NCBI GenBank assembly: GCA_900550035.1
Contig: URQS01000020.1
Span: 1-53,024, forward strand
Reading direction: 5' to 3'
From: an uncultured Prevotella sp.
GTDB taxonomy: Bacteria > Bacteroidota > Bacteroidia > Bacteroidales > Bacteroidaceae
Length of the DNA: 53,024 nt
The notes under the pieces were generated by a model. That model saw only the letters and a list, made by a program, of their open reading frames with translations. It ran no database searches and was not told where the DNA came from. The position numbers and the translations under genes are program-made. Shown here piece by piece: positions 42,727 to 52,952 of this stretch. Each line of letters begins with the position of its first letter. Positions within the stretch are counted from its first letter, which is position 1.

Positions 42727-45700
42727 TTAGAATTTAAATTTAATACCGAAGCCGAAGCTACGAACGCTTGGCTGCATGAAGTAGTCGTTGCCCTGTCCGT
42801 AAGTGCTTGTTGACGGAGTGAGTTCGGGATCGAACGGAGCCTTGCAGTATATCATCCATGGGTTGTTGGCGATGAACGAAACTGTTACGTCCTTCAGCAC
42901 ACCACCAAACCAACGGTTAGGCATAGTGTATGAGCAGGTGAGTTCCTGGAGGCGGATGTTAGTAGCCTTGTAAACATAGTAGCCCGATGTCTCATAGTTG
43001 CCAGTACCAATCATCTGGAAGTAAGTCTTGGCATCTACCGGACCCTGTCCAGGAATCATATATCCGCCAGCGTCGCGAGCCTCAGCCGAGCGTTTTGATA
43101 CACCGAAGCGGTCGAGCAATGCCTCTGTTGATGATGTTACGACACCACCGAAGCGGCCATTGATGAGGAAGCTGAGTCCGAATCCCTTATATGAGAATGA
43201 GTTGTTCCATCCGAGATTGAAGTCAGGAGCAGTCTTGCCAAGATAAACGGGTTCGCCGCGTTCTACACCGAACGAGCCGTCGGTCTTCACCTCAACGAAT
43301 CCAAGGTGGTCCTTCTTGAGGAATGTGTTGGCATAAATGTCGTGAATGCTGCCACCTTTCTTCAGGATTGTACGTCCCTTGTCCTTGAGCACTTCAGGAA
43401 TATTGATTGCCTCATCCATAAGCGGAGTGTGGTAGTCGTTGACCATCTCCTTAATCTCATTGACGTTGCGTGAGAACGATACTGTAGAAGAAATCTGCAA
43501 TCCGCACTTCAGACGGTCGCTATAGTTGAGCGAAGCCTCCCAACCGCGGTTCTCTACATCACCTGCCTGCAGATAAATCTGCTTGTAACCGGTAAACTCA
43601 GGCAACTCACCGAGGAATGTCTGGTTCTTGGTGTTAGAGTGATAGTATGTAACCTCAGCCGACAGCTTGTTCCACAGACGGAAGCTCAAACCAAACTCGT
43701 ATGAACGTGTACGCTCTGCCTTGAAGTCGGTGAACGGATAGATTGAACGAGGATTGAGTGTACCACCTACGATAGGCTCAGTAACTGTGCCAGGAGTCAA
43801 ACCAGAGCGCGAGATAGGCGCACCAACCTCAGTGTACGAACCTCGTACCTTAAGATAAGAGATGAACTCAGGCAACTTCACCATCTCAGAGATGATGCCC
43901 GAAAGACCTACTGAAGGATAGAAGAACGACTCCTCGTCGGTGTTTACAAGACGTGAGTTCCAGTCGTTACGACCGGTCATTGTGAGGTAAACCATTGAAC
44001 GCCATCCCAACTCGACGTTGGCAAAAGCAGCATGGTTGCGTACATGGCTGTCACCACCCGATTCAGAAACACGTCCGTTTGACGGGTCGATATTTGATGC
44101 ACTGAACTTGTTGGTCACACCGAGCAATGTTCCCTTATATCCACGATCCTCATTCCAGTAGTTAGAGTAGCTCCAACCGATGTTGGCAGAGAGGCTGAAA
44201 TCAGCAAAGTTCTTGTTTATATTAGCCATCACGTCAGCATAGTCCTGATGGTCGTTGTAGTTAGAGTAGCCATAGTGTCCCTTCGGACCCTCAGCAAACT
44301 TCTGGTCAGAAGTAGCGTAAATCTTGCGCTGAAATTTAACGAAGCTGTCGTCGAGACGATAACGTGCTGCAACGTTAATCCAAGGAGCAATCTTGTATGT
44401 CAAACCGAAATTGAACATATAGCGACGCTTGTCGTTGGTGGCAACGTTGCGGTATGCTGTCCAATACGGGTTCTGCGATGCATATGTTGGCTCGCTTACC
44501 GGCCAGTACTGTACAGGAATACGACGTGACTCGTCCCAACGCTCAAACACCTTCATCTCGTTGAAGTTCTCGCCACGCGGGAAGAGGTAAGCGGCCATAA
44601 CAGGGTTCCAGTACTGTCCCTGCGAAACCATGTTCTTGTCGTCCTGCTTAACAAACGAAGCACCGAGGTCGAGCTGCAACTTGTCGTTGAGGAATGATGA
44701 AGAGTTGCGGATTGTTACGTTCAGACGGTTGTACTCATTGTTAGGAACGATGCCAGCAGAATTTGTCGATGAAATAGAGGCAAATGTCTGGTTGGTCTTG
44801 TTGCCTGTAGTAAGAGTAACCGAGTTTATGAAGTTTGTACCCGTATTGAAGAAGTCCTTCTTCGGGTCGTAGCTTGACGGAACATCGAGCTTGTCGCCCC
44901 AGCTCTCATATACGTCACGCTTGTTGCCGTATGTGTTCTGGAACTCAGGTGTCATGTATGCCTTGCTGAACTCTGAAGAAGAAGAGAATGTAACCTGAAG
45001 CTTACCTTCCTTACCCTTCTTGGTGTTGATAAGAATCACACCATTGGCAGCGCTACTACCATACAATGCAGCTGCCGACGGACCGCTGAGCACCGAGATT
45101 GACTCGATATCCTCGGGGTTGAAGTCGGCGATACCTTCCGTACCTGCCTTGCCCTCGCCCATGATACCACTGTCTGAGCCCATGCTGTTGTTGAACAATG
45201 GAATACCGTCTACTACATACAAAGCGTTGTTGTTGCCCTCAAGCGACTTGGCACCACGCATCACAACGCGTGTAGAACCACCCACGCCACTACCACTCTT
45301 ATTGATAGTAACACCGGCAATCTTACCATTAAGCGAATTGACGAAGTTGGCATCCTTAACACGTGTCAACTCGTCGCTCTTCACCTGCTGTACGTTGTAC
45401 GACAGGGCCTTCTCCGCACGCTTGATACCGAGAGCGGTAACTACCACCTCGTTGAGCTCGCGCGAAGCAGGCTTCATAGCCAGTTTATAGTTGTCGCTTT
45501 CGCCAACACGTACGCTCTTCGGCTCGTAGCCGATGTAAGTAACCTCAAGGTCGGCACCCTCAGTGGCGTCAAGAGTGAAGTTGCCGTCAATGTCTGTAAC
45601 GGTAGCGTTCTGTGTGCCACGCTGGCGCACAGCTGCACCGATTACTGGCATTCCAGCCTCATCTACGATAGTTCCGTTGACACGCTTCTTCTGCTTGCCG

Positions 45701-46026
45701 TTCTGTTGTCCGTTGCTTTTGTTCTGAGCCTTGGCACCCTTAGCCACTACGATGTTCTTACCCTTGATTTGATATGACACGTTCTGTCCGTCAAGGATTT
45801 GTCCGATAGCCTGCTTCAGGTCTTTGGCATTGACGTTAATCACCTTATGGGTGTTGACATCGGATGCGGCAAACACGAAAGAGTATCCGCTCTTTTCTCT
45901 CAATTCTGTCATGGCACGTTCTACGCTCACGCCCTTAAGATTAAGCTTGATGCTTTGGGCGAATGTAGACAGATTCATGCACAACAGAAGCGCGCCCACT
46001 GTGAGGCCTTTTCTTTTGATGTTCAT
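42727..46026 (-). CDS. susC: SusC/RagA-family TonB-dependent transporter with STN domain
   Basis: 1099 residues. Signal peptide 1-23, STN domain about 24-95 (IKLNLKGVSVERAMTELREK), CarboxypepD_reg-like domain about 113-190 (VNGTIVDEAGMPVIGAAV), plug about 195-320 (ALYVVDGIPLFNN) and a C-terminal 22-strand-type barrel ending FGFGIKFKF. The STN domain shows this transporter signals to the FecR/sigma pair upstream. It imports the oligosaccharides released by the surface enzyme. Confidence 0.95.
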   Translation of the reverse strand: MNIKRKGLTVGALLLCMNLSTFAQSIKLNLKGVSVERAMTELREKSGYSFVFAASDVNTHKVINVNAKDLKQAIGQILDGQNVSYQIKGKNIVVAKGAKAQNKSNGQQNGKQKKRVNGTIVDEAGMPVIGAAVRQRGTQNATVTDIDGNFTLDATEGADLEVTYIGYEPKSVRVGESDNYKLAMKPASRELNEVVVTALGIKRAEKALSYNVQQVKSDELTRVKDANFVNSLNGKIAGVTINKSGSGVGGSTRVVMRGAKSLEGNNNALYVVDGIPLFNNSMGSDSGIMGEGKAGTEGIADFNPEDIESISVLSGPSAAALYGSSAANGVILINTKKGKEGKLQVTFSSSSEFSKAYMTPEFQNTYGNKRDVYESWGDKLDVPSSYDPKKDFFNTGTNFINSVTLTTGNKTNQTFASISSTNSAGIVPNNEYNRLNVTIRNSSSFLNDKLQLDLGASFVKQDDKNMVSQGQYWNPVMAAYLFPRGENFNEMKVFERWDESRRIPVQYWPVSEPTYASQNPYWTAYRNVATNDKRRYMFNFGLTYKIAPWINVAARYRLDDSFVKFQRKIYATSDQKFAEGPKGHYGYSNYNDHQDYADVMANINKNFADFSLSANIGWSYSNYWNEDRGYKGTLLGVTNKFSASNIDPSNGRVSESGGDSHVRNHAAFANVELGWRSMVYLTMTGRNDWNSRLVNTDEESFFYPSVGLSGIISEMVKLPEFISYLKVRGSYTEVGAPISRSGLTPGTVTEPIVGGTLNPRSIYPFTDFKAERTRSYEFGLSFRLWNKLSAEVTYYHSNTKNQTFLGELPEFTGYKQIYLQAGDVENRGWEASLNYSDRLKCGLQISSTVSFSRNVNEIKEMVNDYHTPLMDEAINIPEVLKDKGRTILKKGGSIHDIYANTFLKKDHLGFVEVKTDGSFGVERGEPVYLGKTAPDFNLGWNNSFSYKGFGLSFLINGRFGGVVTSSTEALLDRFGVSKRSAEARDAGGYMIPGQGPVDAKTYFQMIGTGNYETSGYYVYKATNIRLQELTCSYTMPNRWFGGVLKDVTVSFIANNPWMIYCKAPFDPELTPSTSTYGQGNDYFMQPSVRSFGFGIKFKF

Positions 46027-46293
46027 TGCACTATAGGTTAAAAGTAAATATAAATTGTTGTTTTGATTTAGCTTTAGTTACTGTTTTTTAGGCAGACAAT
46101 GCCCTGTGCACGGTTTTAGCCGCGCATTATTATAGTTAGAGGTGTAGTGTTCCGCCAAGCGGAAATGGGTTGTTGGTCTGTGGCTGACAGTTATATATTT
46201 GGATTGTTGTTGTCAGTTATGTTTATACGTTTCAGTAGCGTTTGATTTAAGTTTTTTAAATTGTTTATAGTTTTAGGTTTCTATACTTTGGTT
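46027..46293 (-). promoter_or_regulatory. Regulatory region of the glycan operon
   Basis: No gene. A perfect small hairpin TTCCGC-CAA-GCGGAA lies at 46150-46164. No consensus housekeeping promoter was found for susC, which fits dependence on the ECF sigma factor encoded upstream. Confidence 0.35.
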
Positions 46294-47376
46294 TTACTTG
46301 TATATTCTGACCACATTGCCACTTATGACATAGCGAATATGTCCTGTAGCGGCCAATGTGCCGAGTACCTGATCCAGATTCTGGTCCTTGCGGTGGAACA
46401 CGCCATAGAATCGTGTCTGGGCAAGCGTACGGTTCTCGATGCATATCTTGACACCGTAGCTGCGTTCAAGGTCGATACAGATGTCGGCCAGTCTACGACC
46501 ATTTAGCATTATGGTGCCATCAGTCCACAGGCGGTCGGTTGTCGTGCGATTCTCGATGCGCAGATTGCCACTGCCTTTTTCGAGTACGGCACGCTGGTCG
46601 GGCGAGAGACGATACTGATAGTCGCCGTCATGACTCGATCGCAATCCTACCGCCACGCTGCCTTCGTCAAGACTCACCATTGCCGAATGGTCGGAGGGAT
46701 AGTCGCGGAAATCGAACTTAGTGCCAAGCACCTGTACGTTAAGGCTTGAAGAGTTCACGATGAAAGGCATCGCTGTGTTGTGATGCACCTCGAAGTAGCC
46801 TTCGCCCGAGAGCTTTACTCTACGGTCGCGCACACCGAAACCCTGCGAATACTCTATACGGCTGCCGGCATTGAGCCAAACCTCTGTGCCGTCGGGCAGT
46901 GTCATCTTGGTTGTAGACCCTTGCGGTGCCTCCACCTTTATCATGGCGAATGCCTGCTCCATATTGCGCTGTCCAATATTATAGAATAGGTATGAACAAG
47001 CACACACTAATACTGCCACCACTGCTGCATAACGCATAAAACTAATAACGTAGCGACGCTTGCCTGCCGGCTTCGTCTTTGGCTGTTCTACAGCAGGCTC
47101 AACGACAGTTGGCTTTTCGCCAGATGTCTGGATACGATTCACGAACTGTGCAAAAGCTTTCTTGCTATCGTACTGCGAAAGCTCGCTTACATCGGGTGTC
47201 GATTGCCAAACCTTTACAAGACGGTTGTATTCCTCGCGGTTGGCTTCACTGGCTTCAATCCACTCGTTCAGACGACGGCTTTCGTCGGCTGTAAGTGCAT
47301 CGCTGAGCTGTGTTGCTACCAGTTCGTATATCTCGTCTTGCTGCATCAGTTGTTCGTTGGTTTTATTGGTTTTCAT
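46294..47376 (-). CDS. FecR-family anti-sigma factor
   Basis: 360 residues. Cytoplasmic N-terminal part about 1-120 with helices (LSDALTADESRRLNEWIEAS), one transmembrane helix (YAAVVAVLVCACSYLFYNIG), a FecR domain (VEAPQGSTTKMTLPDGTEVW, LNAGSRIEYSQGFG, GEGYFEV) and a C-terminal DUF4974-like domain (RLADICIDLERSYGVKICIE). It holds the sigma factor until the SusC STN domain signals substrate. Confidence 0.95.
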   Translation of the reverse strand: MKTNKTNEQLMQQDEIYELVATQLSDALTADESRRLNEWIEASEANREEYNRLVKVWQSTPDVSELSQYDSKKAFAQFVNRIQTSGEKPTVVEPAVEQPKTKPAGKRRYVISFMRYAAVVAVLVCACSYLFYNIGQRNMEQAFAMIKVEAPQGSTTKMTLPDGTEVWLNAGSRIEYSQGFGVRDRRVKLSGEGYFEVHHNTAMPFIVNSSSLNVQVLGTKFDFRDYPSDHSAMVSLDEGSVAVGLRSSHDGDYQYRLSPDQRAVLEKGSGNLRIENRTTTDRLWTDGTIMLNGRRLADICIDLERSYGVKICIENRTLAQTRFYGVFHRKDQNLDQVLGTLAATGHIRYVISGNVVRIYK

Positions 47377-47474
47377 TTAGGTGACGAAATTTTAAGAAAA
47401 AGGGTTAGTCAAAAATCAAAGTTTTTTTCAAAAAAGTAAAAAAAGTAGTTTTTGTGCCTTTAAAAGACTTTTTA

Positions 47475-48065
47475 TCACATTGTCATACCACTGACAAAGA
47501 ACACGAATACGATGTAGCTTCCAAGTTCTTTGGCAAGCAATTGCAATGCGTTGCGCAAATGATATTTTACCGTACTTACACTGATATTGAGTTCGGACGC
47601 TATCTCAGCGTGACGTTTGCCCATGAAGCGGCTCAATTCGAACACCCGTCGGCACTCTGCGGGCAGATGCTCTATAGCCATGTCTACACGGTCGGCAAGT
47701 TCGTTGCCCACGAGTTGTTCGTATGGCTGCTCGCCATCGGCAAAATCAGCAATACGGTCGCCCTCCGCCAATTGCGAGGCTGCCACCTCATAGCGCTGGT
47801 GCTTGGAGCGTAGATAGTCAATACATCCGTTGCGCACTGCCTGCTGTAGGTAGCTGCGCAACGAAGTGTTGACATTGAGCGTGTCACGGTGTTCCCACAT
47901 GCGATATATCATATCGCCCACGATGGTCTCAGCCACAAAGCTGTCACGCACATAGCGATTGGCTGTATGACATAACACCTGGTAGTGGGTGTCGAATATA
48001 TATTGGTAGGCTTCAGAATCGCCTTCCTTCAACCCCTTGACAACGAGTTTCTCAGAATAGTCCAT
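47475..48065 (-). CDS. ECF sigma factor of the glycan locus
   Basis: 196 residues. Region 2: EAYQYIFDTHYQVLCHTANR, ETIVGDMIYRMWEHRD. Region 4: LPAECRRVFELSRFMGKRHA followed by EIASELNISVSTVKYHLRNA. It belongs to the Bacteroides-type sigma-70 expansion family paired with FecR. A hydrophobic C-terminal tail (IVFVFFVSGMTM) is present, as is common in this group. Confidence 0.94.
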   Translation of the reverse strand: MDYSEKLVVKGLKEGDSEAYQYIFDTHYQVLCHTANRYVRDSFVAETIVGDMIYRMWEHRDTLNVNTSLRSYLQQAVRNGCIDYLRSKHQRYEVAASQLAEGDRIADFADGEQPYEQLVGNELADRVDMAIEHLPAECRRVFELSRFMGKRHAEIASELNISVSTVKYHLRNALQLLAKELGSYIVFVFFVSGMTM

Positions 48066-48102
48066 TAAGCGTATTGCTTTTTTTCAGTCCATCACATTAT
48101 TA

Positions 48103-49206
48103 TTAATGTATGGTAGTTTTCACGATTTTGGTAGGAGCCTGCTCCTTGTTGCGACGGTTCACCACCGTCACTACAGCCTGTGCGAGATTGAGGAATGCCA
48201 GTCCGGTTATCGACGAGTTGTCGAGTGCGGCAGGTGTTCCGTTGTCACCATTCTCGCAGATGCTCTGTACGAGCGGTATCTGTGCGAGCAATGGCACGTT
48301 CATCTCCTTGGCGAGATTCTTGCAGCCTTCCTTGCCGAAGATATAGTATTTGTTTTCGGGCAGCTCGGCAGGTGTAAACCATGCCATATTCTCAACGAGT
48401 CCGAGAATGGGCACATTCACCTTGTCGTTGCTGTACATGTCGATGCCCTTGCGTGCGTCGGCAAGCGCCACATTCTGCGGTGTCGACACTATGACGGCAC
48501 CCGTGATGGCGAGAGTCTGGAGCAGTGTGAGGTGTATGTCGCTTGTTCCGGGAGGTGTGTCGAGTATGAAGTAGTCGAGGTCGCCCCAGTCGGCATCGGC
48601 TATGAGCTGCTTCAATGCATTGGATGCCATTCCGCCACGCCAGAGTGTGGCAGTATCGGGATTGACGAAGAATCCGATAGAGAGCACCTTGATGCCATAT
48701 TTCTCAACCGGCTCAATGAGGTCGCGTCCGTCCTTCTTCACGGCATAAGGACGTGCGTCCTCTACTTGGAACATCTTAGGTACCGAAGGACCGAAGATGT
48801 CGCAGTCGAGCAGTCCTACCTTGTAGCCCAGTCGTGCCAGTGCTATGGCGAGGTTGGCGGCCACGGTACTCTTGCCTACTCCACCCTTGCCCGAGCTTAC
48901 AGCTATGACGTTCTTAACGTTGGGCAGCATCTTGCCCACTTCGGGACGTGGCTTTGAGAGATATTCGGTAGAGATTGTCACCTCTACTTCTTTCGATACA
49001 TGATAGTGGATGGCTGCCTCGGCTGCCTTTACTGTCGACTTGAGGAAGGGGTCGGTGTCGCGCGGGAATATGAGCGAGAACGATACCTTCATGCCGTCGA
49101 TGCGCAGATTGTCAGCCACCATATCGGCCTCTACAAGGTTCTTCTTGTTGCCGGGATAGATAACGGTAGCAAGCGCATCCATTATCAGTTTAGGATATAA
49201 TGTCAT
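48103..49206 (-). CDS. Mrp/ApbC-family iron-sulfur carrier ATPase
   Basis: 367 residues. An N-terminal DUF59-like domain (about 1-85) is followed by the deviant P-loop SGKGGVGKSTVAANLAIALA and LLDCDIFGPSVP. Such proteins carry Fe-S clusters to target enzymes. It starts a likely transcript with trmB upstream. Confidence 0.93.
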   Translation of the reverse strand: MTLYPKLIMDALATVIYPGNKKNLVEADMVADNLRIDGMKVSFSLIFPRDTDPFLKSTVKAAEAAIHYHVSKEVEVTISTEYLSKPRPEVGKMLPNVKNVIAVSSGKGGVGKSTVAANLAIALARLGYKVGLLDCDIFGPSVPKMFQVEDARPYAVKKDGRDLIEPVEKYGIKVLSIGFFVNPDTATLWRGGMASNALKQLIADADWGDLDYFILDTPPGTSDIHLTLLQTLAITGAVIVSTPQNVALADARKGIDMYSNDKVNVPILGLVENMAWFTPAELPENKYYIFGKEGCKNLAKEMNVPLLAQIPLVQSICENGDNGTPAALDNSSITGLAFLNLAQAVVTVVNRRNKEQAPTKIVKTTIH

Positions 49207-49230
49207 TATGTTGAATTTTGAGTTTTGAAT

Positions 49231-50001
49231 TTACTTCGCAGAAGTCTTCGGGCTACGCTTGTCACGGTGATAGCTGCGATACTCATCGAGCGGTATCTCC
49301 ACTTCGGGTTCGGTCAGTTCGCCCTGCTTGGGCAGCGCAAACTTCATGTACTTGATGTTGAGTCCACGCTCTATCCACATACTCTCATAGTAGGTCTGAA
49401 TGCCGAGTATCTCCTGTGTCTGCGCATCGAGACCATCGGTATGATAAAGGTCTTCGGTGCAGAAGAGCAGCGGCAGATTGTTGTGCTGCTGCATGTATGT
49501 GGTATAGGTGAAGAGGAAGTTGGAGTCGGTCTTCAAGTGTACCGTTCCACCGTCTACGAGGAAGTGGCGATAGCGCTCAAGGAAGAATGTGGAGGTGAGA
49601 CGCTTGCGCGGGTTCTTCATCTGCGGGTCGCTGAATGTGAGCCATATCTCCTGCACCTCATCCTCGCTGAAGAAGCGGTCAATTATCTCGATGTTGGTGC
49701 GCAGGAATGCCACGTTCTTCAGTCCGTCGGCTATAGCCTGTGTGGCTCCTGTCCACATACGTGCTCCTTTGATGTCAACGCCAACGAAGTTGATGTTGGG
49801 GAACATCTTTGCCAGCCCTACTGTATATTCGCCCTTGCCGCATCCCAGCTCGAGCACAATGGGGTTGTCGTTCTTGAAGTACATCTCGCGCCATCGGCCT
49901 TTCATCTCAAACGGCACGTTGTCGGCTACCGAGAACGGATACTGAAACACATTCTCGTATCTTTCCATGTCGGCGAACTTCGCCAGTTTTCCTTTGCCCA
50001 T
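49231..50001 (-). CDS. trmB: tRNA (guanine-N7-)-methyltransferase
   Basis: 257 residues from the ATG at 50001; a longer frame starting at a TTG is not used because the upstream part carries the promoter-like TAACTTTG (complement of 50062-50069). SAM-binding motif VLELGCGKGEYTVGLAK, then VGVDIKGARM and EIWLTFSDPQMK (family PDP-type site). It methylates G46 of tRNA. Confidence 0.94.
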   Translation of the reverse strand: MGKGKLAKFADMERYENVFQYPFSVADNVPFEMKGRWREMYFKNDNPIVLELGCGKGEYTVGLAKMFPNINFVGVDIKGARMWTGATQAIADGLKNVAFLRTNIEIIDRFFSEDEVQEIWLTFSDPQMKNPRKRLTSTFFLERYRHFLVDGGTVHLKTDSNFLFTYTTYMQQHNNLPLLFCTEDLYHTDGLDAQTQEILGIQTYYESMWIERGLNIKYMKFALPKQGELTEPEVEIPLDEYRSYHRDKRSPKTSAK

Positions 50002-50115
50002 ATATGGTTTTAATAAATTAATCTTTAGTATATTATCTGTATATTCGAAATACTCAACTTGCAAAGTTAACTATTTAAATCGACACTTCAATGGTGAGAA
50101 ACAAAAATCTTAAAA

Positions 50116-50161
50116 AAAGACCTGCACCAGAGCAATGTTGATTGCTCCGATGCAGGTCTTT
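50116..50161 (-). terminator. ilvE terminator
   Basis: Two stem segments (50116-50126 with 50151-50161; 50131-50136 with 50141-50146) around a 4-base internal loop; A/T runs at the ends. It lies 22 bases after the ilvE stop. Confidence 0.75.
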
Positions 50162-50182
50162 GCCTTATTTAGTTATTTCTTT

Positions 50183-51199
50183 TTATTCAATCACTACTGT
50201 TGTCCAGCCGTGCTTGTCCTCAACGGTGCCATACTGTATGCCACGCAGAGTTTCGTAAAGCTTGGTTGACCATGGGCCCGGCTTCTCACCGAAGTTGTAA
50301 ACCTTGCCTGTGTCCATATCGTCGAGGTGTGAGATTGGCGAGATAACGGCTGCTGTACCGCATGCTCCTGCCTCCTCGAATGTCTCAAGTTCTTCTTCGG
50401 GCACCGGACGACGCTCCACCTTCATACCCAGATCCTCTGCAATCTGCATAAGGCTACGGTTAGTGATTGACGGGAGGATTGATGTCGACTTAGGAGTGAC
50501 GTAGGTGTTGTTCTTGATGCCGAAGAAGTTGGCAGCGCCACACTCGTCAACATACTTCTTCTCCTTAGAGTCGAGATAGAACTCGCTGGCGTAGCCCTTG
50601 GCGTGTGCAATAGAGTTGGCCTTAAGACTTGCAGCATAGTTGCCACCCACCTTATATATACCTGTGCCGAGCGGAGCAGCACGGTCATAGTCGCGGATGA
50701 TGACGTACGGATTGCTGGAGAAGCCACCCTTGAAGTAAGGCCCAACCGGAGTGACGAAGATGAGGAACATATACTCCGAAGCCGGATGTACTCCTACCTG
50801 AGCCGATGTGCCGATGAGCAACGGACGGATGTAGAGCGTGGCTCCACTCTCGTATGTAGGGATATACTCCTGATTGAGACGCACTACCTTCTTCACCATC
50901 TCAACGAACAGCTCTGTAGGCAGCTCGGGCATCATGATGCCACGGCATGTCGACTGCAAGCGTGCAGCGTTGTCCTCAACACGGAACACACGCACTTTGC
51001 CGTCGGGACAGCGATAAGCCTTCAATCCCTCAAAAGCCTCCTGACCATAATGCAGACAGGTGGCTGCCATGTGCAGTTTCAAATACTCGTCGGAGCAAAC
51101 TTCAATTTCACCCCACTTACCGTCGCGATAGCAGCAACGTACATTGTAATCGGTCGGCATATAACCGAACGAAAGTTCTGACCATGCTATATCCTTCAT
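50183..51199 (-). CDS. ilvE: Branched-chain amino acid aminotransferase
   Basis: 338 residues, class IV PLP enzyme of the larger type. GQEAFEGLKAYRCPDG, VYKVGGNYAASLKAN (PLP lysine context, here written GIYKVGGNYAASL) and DECGAANFFGIKNN are typical. It transfers the amino group in valine, leucine and isoleucine synthesis. Confidence 0.95.
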   Translation of the reverse strand: MKDIAWSELSFGYMPTDYNVRCCYRDGKWGEIEVCSDEYLKLHMAATCLHYGQEAFEGLKAYRCPDGKVRVFRVEDNAARLQSTCRGIMMPELPTELFVEMVKKVVRLNQEYIPTYESGATLYIRPLLIGTSAQVGVHPASEYMFLIFVTPVGPYFKGGFSSNPYVIIRDYDRAAPLGTGIYKVGGNYAASLKANSIAHAKGYASEFYLDSKEKKYVDECGAANFFGIKNNTYVTPKSTSILPSITNRSLMQIAEDLGMKVERRPVPEEELETFEEAGACGTAAVISPISHLDDMDTGKVYNFGEKPGPWSTKLYETLRGIQYGTVEDKHGWTTVVIE

Positions 51200-51230
51200 A
51201 ATATTATTATGGTTATGTTATCTTTCAAGA

Positions 51231-51262
51231 CAAAAGTACGAATAAAAAGAATCACGTGCAAC
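51231..51262 (-). promoter_or_regulatory. ilvE promoter
   Basis: On the minus strand, GTTG (complement of 51259-51262), 20 bases, TACTTTTG (complement of 51231-51238). The -7 box is exact and the -33 box has the TTG core. Confidence 0.6.
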
Positions 51263-51280
51263 TATTTCAGACGAAATTTT

Positions 51281-52909
51281 CTATTTTGCTGCGTTTCCGT
51301 CTGTTATGATAGCTTTCTCGATGTCTTCCTTATAGTTCAGATTCATCTTGCGATAGATGTCGTGCATGTGGAGCAGACGGTCGGCGAAGCTGCCGAACTC
51401 GCGCTGGTTCTGATTGGTCCACTGCACCTCGGCAAGGGCTGCAAGACGTGGCAGCAGTTCCCATTCGAGCTTCTTGGTGTCGGACACCCACTCTGTCCAT
51501 ATACATCCCTCGGCACCGATGACGTTGGCCTTCTCGCTGTCGGTGAGTTCGGCAAAAGCAGGATTTACGTCATAAACACGCTTGATGCTCGGTATGCCGG
51601 TTATCTGATTGATGCGTGGATTGGAGAAGTAGAAGTTGGTGATAGGAGCCACTATGGTTTTGTGTCCTTCCTTGGCTGAGCGTATAGAAGCTTTCTGACT
51701 TGTCCATGCTATTACGGTGATGTCCTTCGACGGTGTTCCGTCGAGTATCTCGTCCCATCCCAGAATCTTACGGCCACGGGCTTTAATCTCCTTGGCTACT
51801 TCGCCCATAAACCACGACTGCAACTGCTCCTCCTTAGAGTGGCCCTCAATGTCCTTCAGTCCGAGAGCGGCAATCTTGGCCTGGCAACGTTCGCATTCCT
51901 TCCAGCGCTCCTTAGGACACTCGTCGCCACCGATATGAATATACGGTGAGGGGAAGATGTCCATAATCTCGTTGATGACATCCTTGGCAAGCTGCAGGGC
52001 GAAGGGCTGACCGGCACACATCACTTCGCGAATCACGCCGAAGTGGCAGCACACGTCGTACGGACCTCCGGTGCATCCCAACTGCGGATAAGCTGCCAGT
52101 GCCGACTGGATGTGTCCGGGCATGTCCACTTCGGGAATCACAGTGATGTGGCGTTCGGCTGCATAGCGCACTATGTCGCGTGCCTCGTCCTGTGTGTAAT
52201 ATCCCGATACGGGCTTGCCGTCGTATTCCTTACCGCCAGGCAACACCGTCTGCTTGCGCTTCGAACCAATCTCGGTTAGCAACGGATACTTCTTTATCTC
52301 GATGCGCCAACCCTGGTCTTCAGTCAGATGCCAGTGGAAATAATTGATGTTGTGCATTGCGAGCACATCGATAAACTTCTTGATGTAGTCGACCGAGAAA
52401 TAATGACGACCGCAGTCGAGCATGAATCCACGATAGGCAAAGCGTGGCGCGTCGTGAATCTTGGCAGCCGGCAATGCCACCTCTTTAGCTTCGCTCACCA
52501 TAGGCAGTGCCTTTGTGAATGTCTGCAATCCACGGAACACGGCAGCATGTGTGGCACCGTTGAGAGTGATTATTTTCTTTGTCACATTGATGTCGTAAGC
52601 CTCGTCGCCACCAGCTACGCTTGCTACGCCCAGACGTATCTGGTTGGAAGCCGAGCGGTCTGTTGCACTGATATCGATACCGGTCATAGCCTTGACATAC
52701 GACACAAGGAATTCGGCGTTGCGCTTCTGCACAGCGTCGCCTGTGGGATAATAAACTGTGGTGTGGGCGTTGATGACGAATGCCGGCTTGGCAACGACTT
52801 CTACCGACTGCGGCAATGGTATGACATTCCAGTTACCTGTCTTCACATCCTTTGCCGATACAGCGATGCTGCACAACAGGAGCAACAACGCAAAGAGTTT
52901 TTTTGACAT
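51281..52909 (-). CDS. GH20 beta-N-acetylhexosaminidase
   Basis: 542 residues from the ATG at 52909; an earlier ATG at 52963 would add 18 residues ahead of the signal peptide (MSKKLFALLLLLCSIAVSA). An N-terminal GH20b-like domain is followed by the barrel: MLDCGRHYF, NYFHWHLTEDQGWRIE, IPEVDMPGH and YIHIGGDECP with the Asp329-Glu330 pair. It removes terminal GlcNAc or GalNAc from glycans in the periplasm or at the surface. It lies near the N-glycan-type locus but is separated by three housekeeping genes. Confidence 0.95.
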   Translation of the reverse strand: MSKKLFALLLLLCSIAVSAKDVKTGNWNVIPLPQSVEVVAKPAFVINAHTTVYYPTGDAVQKRNAEFLVSYVKAMTGIDISATDRSASNQIRLGVASVAGGDEAYDINVTKKIITLNGATHAAVFRGLQTFTKALPMVSEAKEVALPAAKIHDAPRFAYRGFMLDCGRHYFSVDYIKKFIDVLAMHNINYFHWHLTEDQGWRIEIKKYPLLTEIGSKRKQTVLPGGKEYDGKPVSGYYTQDEARDIVRYAAERHITVIPEVDMPGHIQSALAAYPQLGCTGGPYDVCCHFGVIREVMCAGQPFALQLAKDVINEIMDIFPSPYIHIGGDECPKERWKECERCQAKIAALGLKDIEGHSKEEQLQSWFMGEVAKEIKARGRKILGWDEILDGTPSKDITVIAWTSQKASIRSAKEGHKTIVAPITNFYFSNPRINQITGIPSIKRVYDVNPAFAELTDSEKANVIGAEGCIWTEWVSDTKKLEWELLPRLAALAEVQWTNQNQREFGSFADRLLHMHDIYRKMNLNYKEDIEKAIITDGNAAK

Positions 52910-52952
52910 AATAGATTTGTTTTTAAGTATACACAATAAAAATAATATAGGG

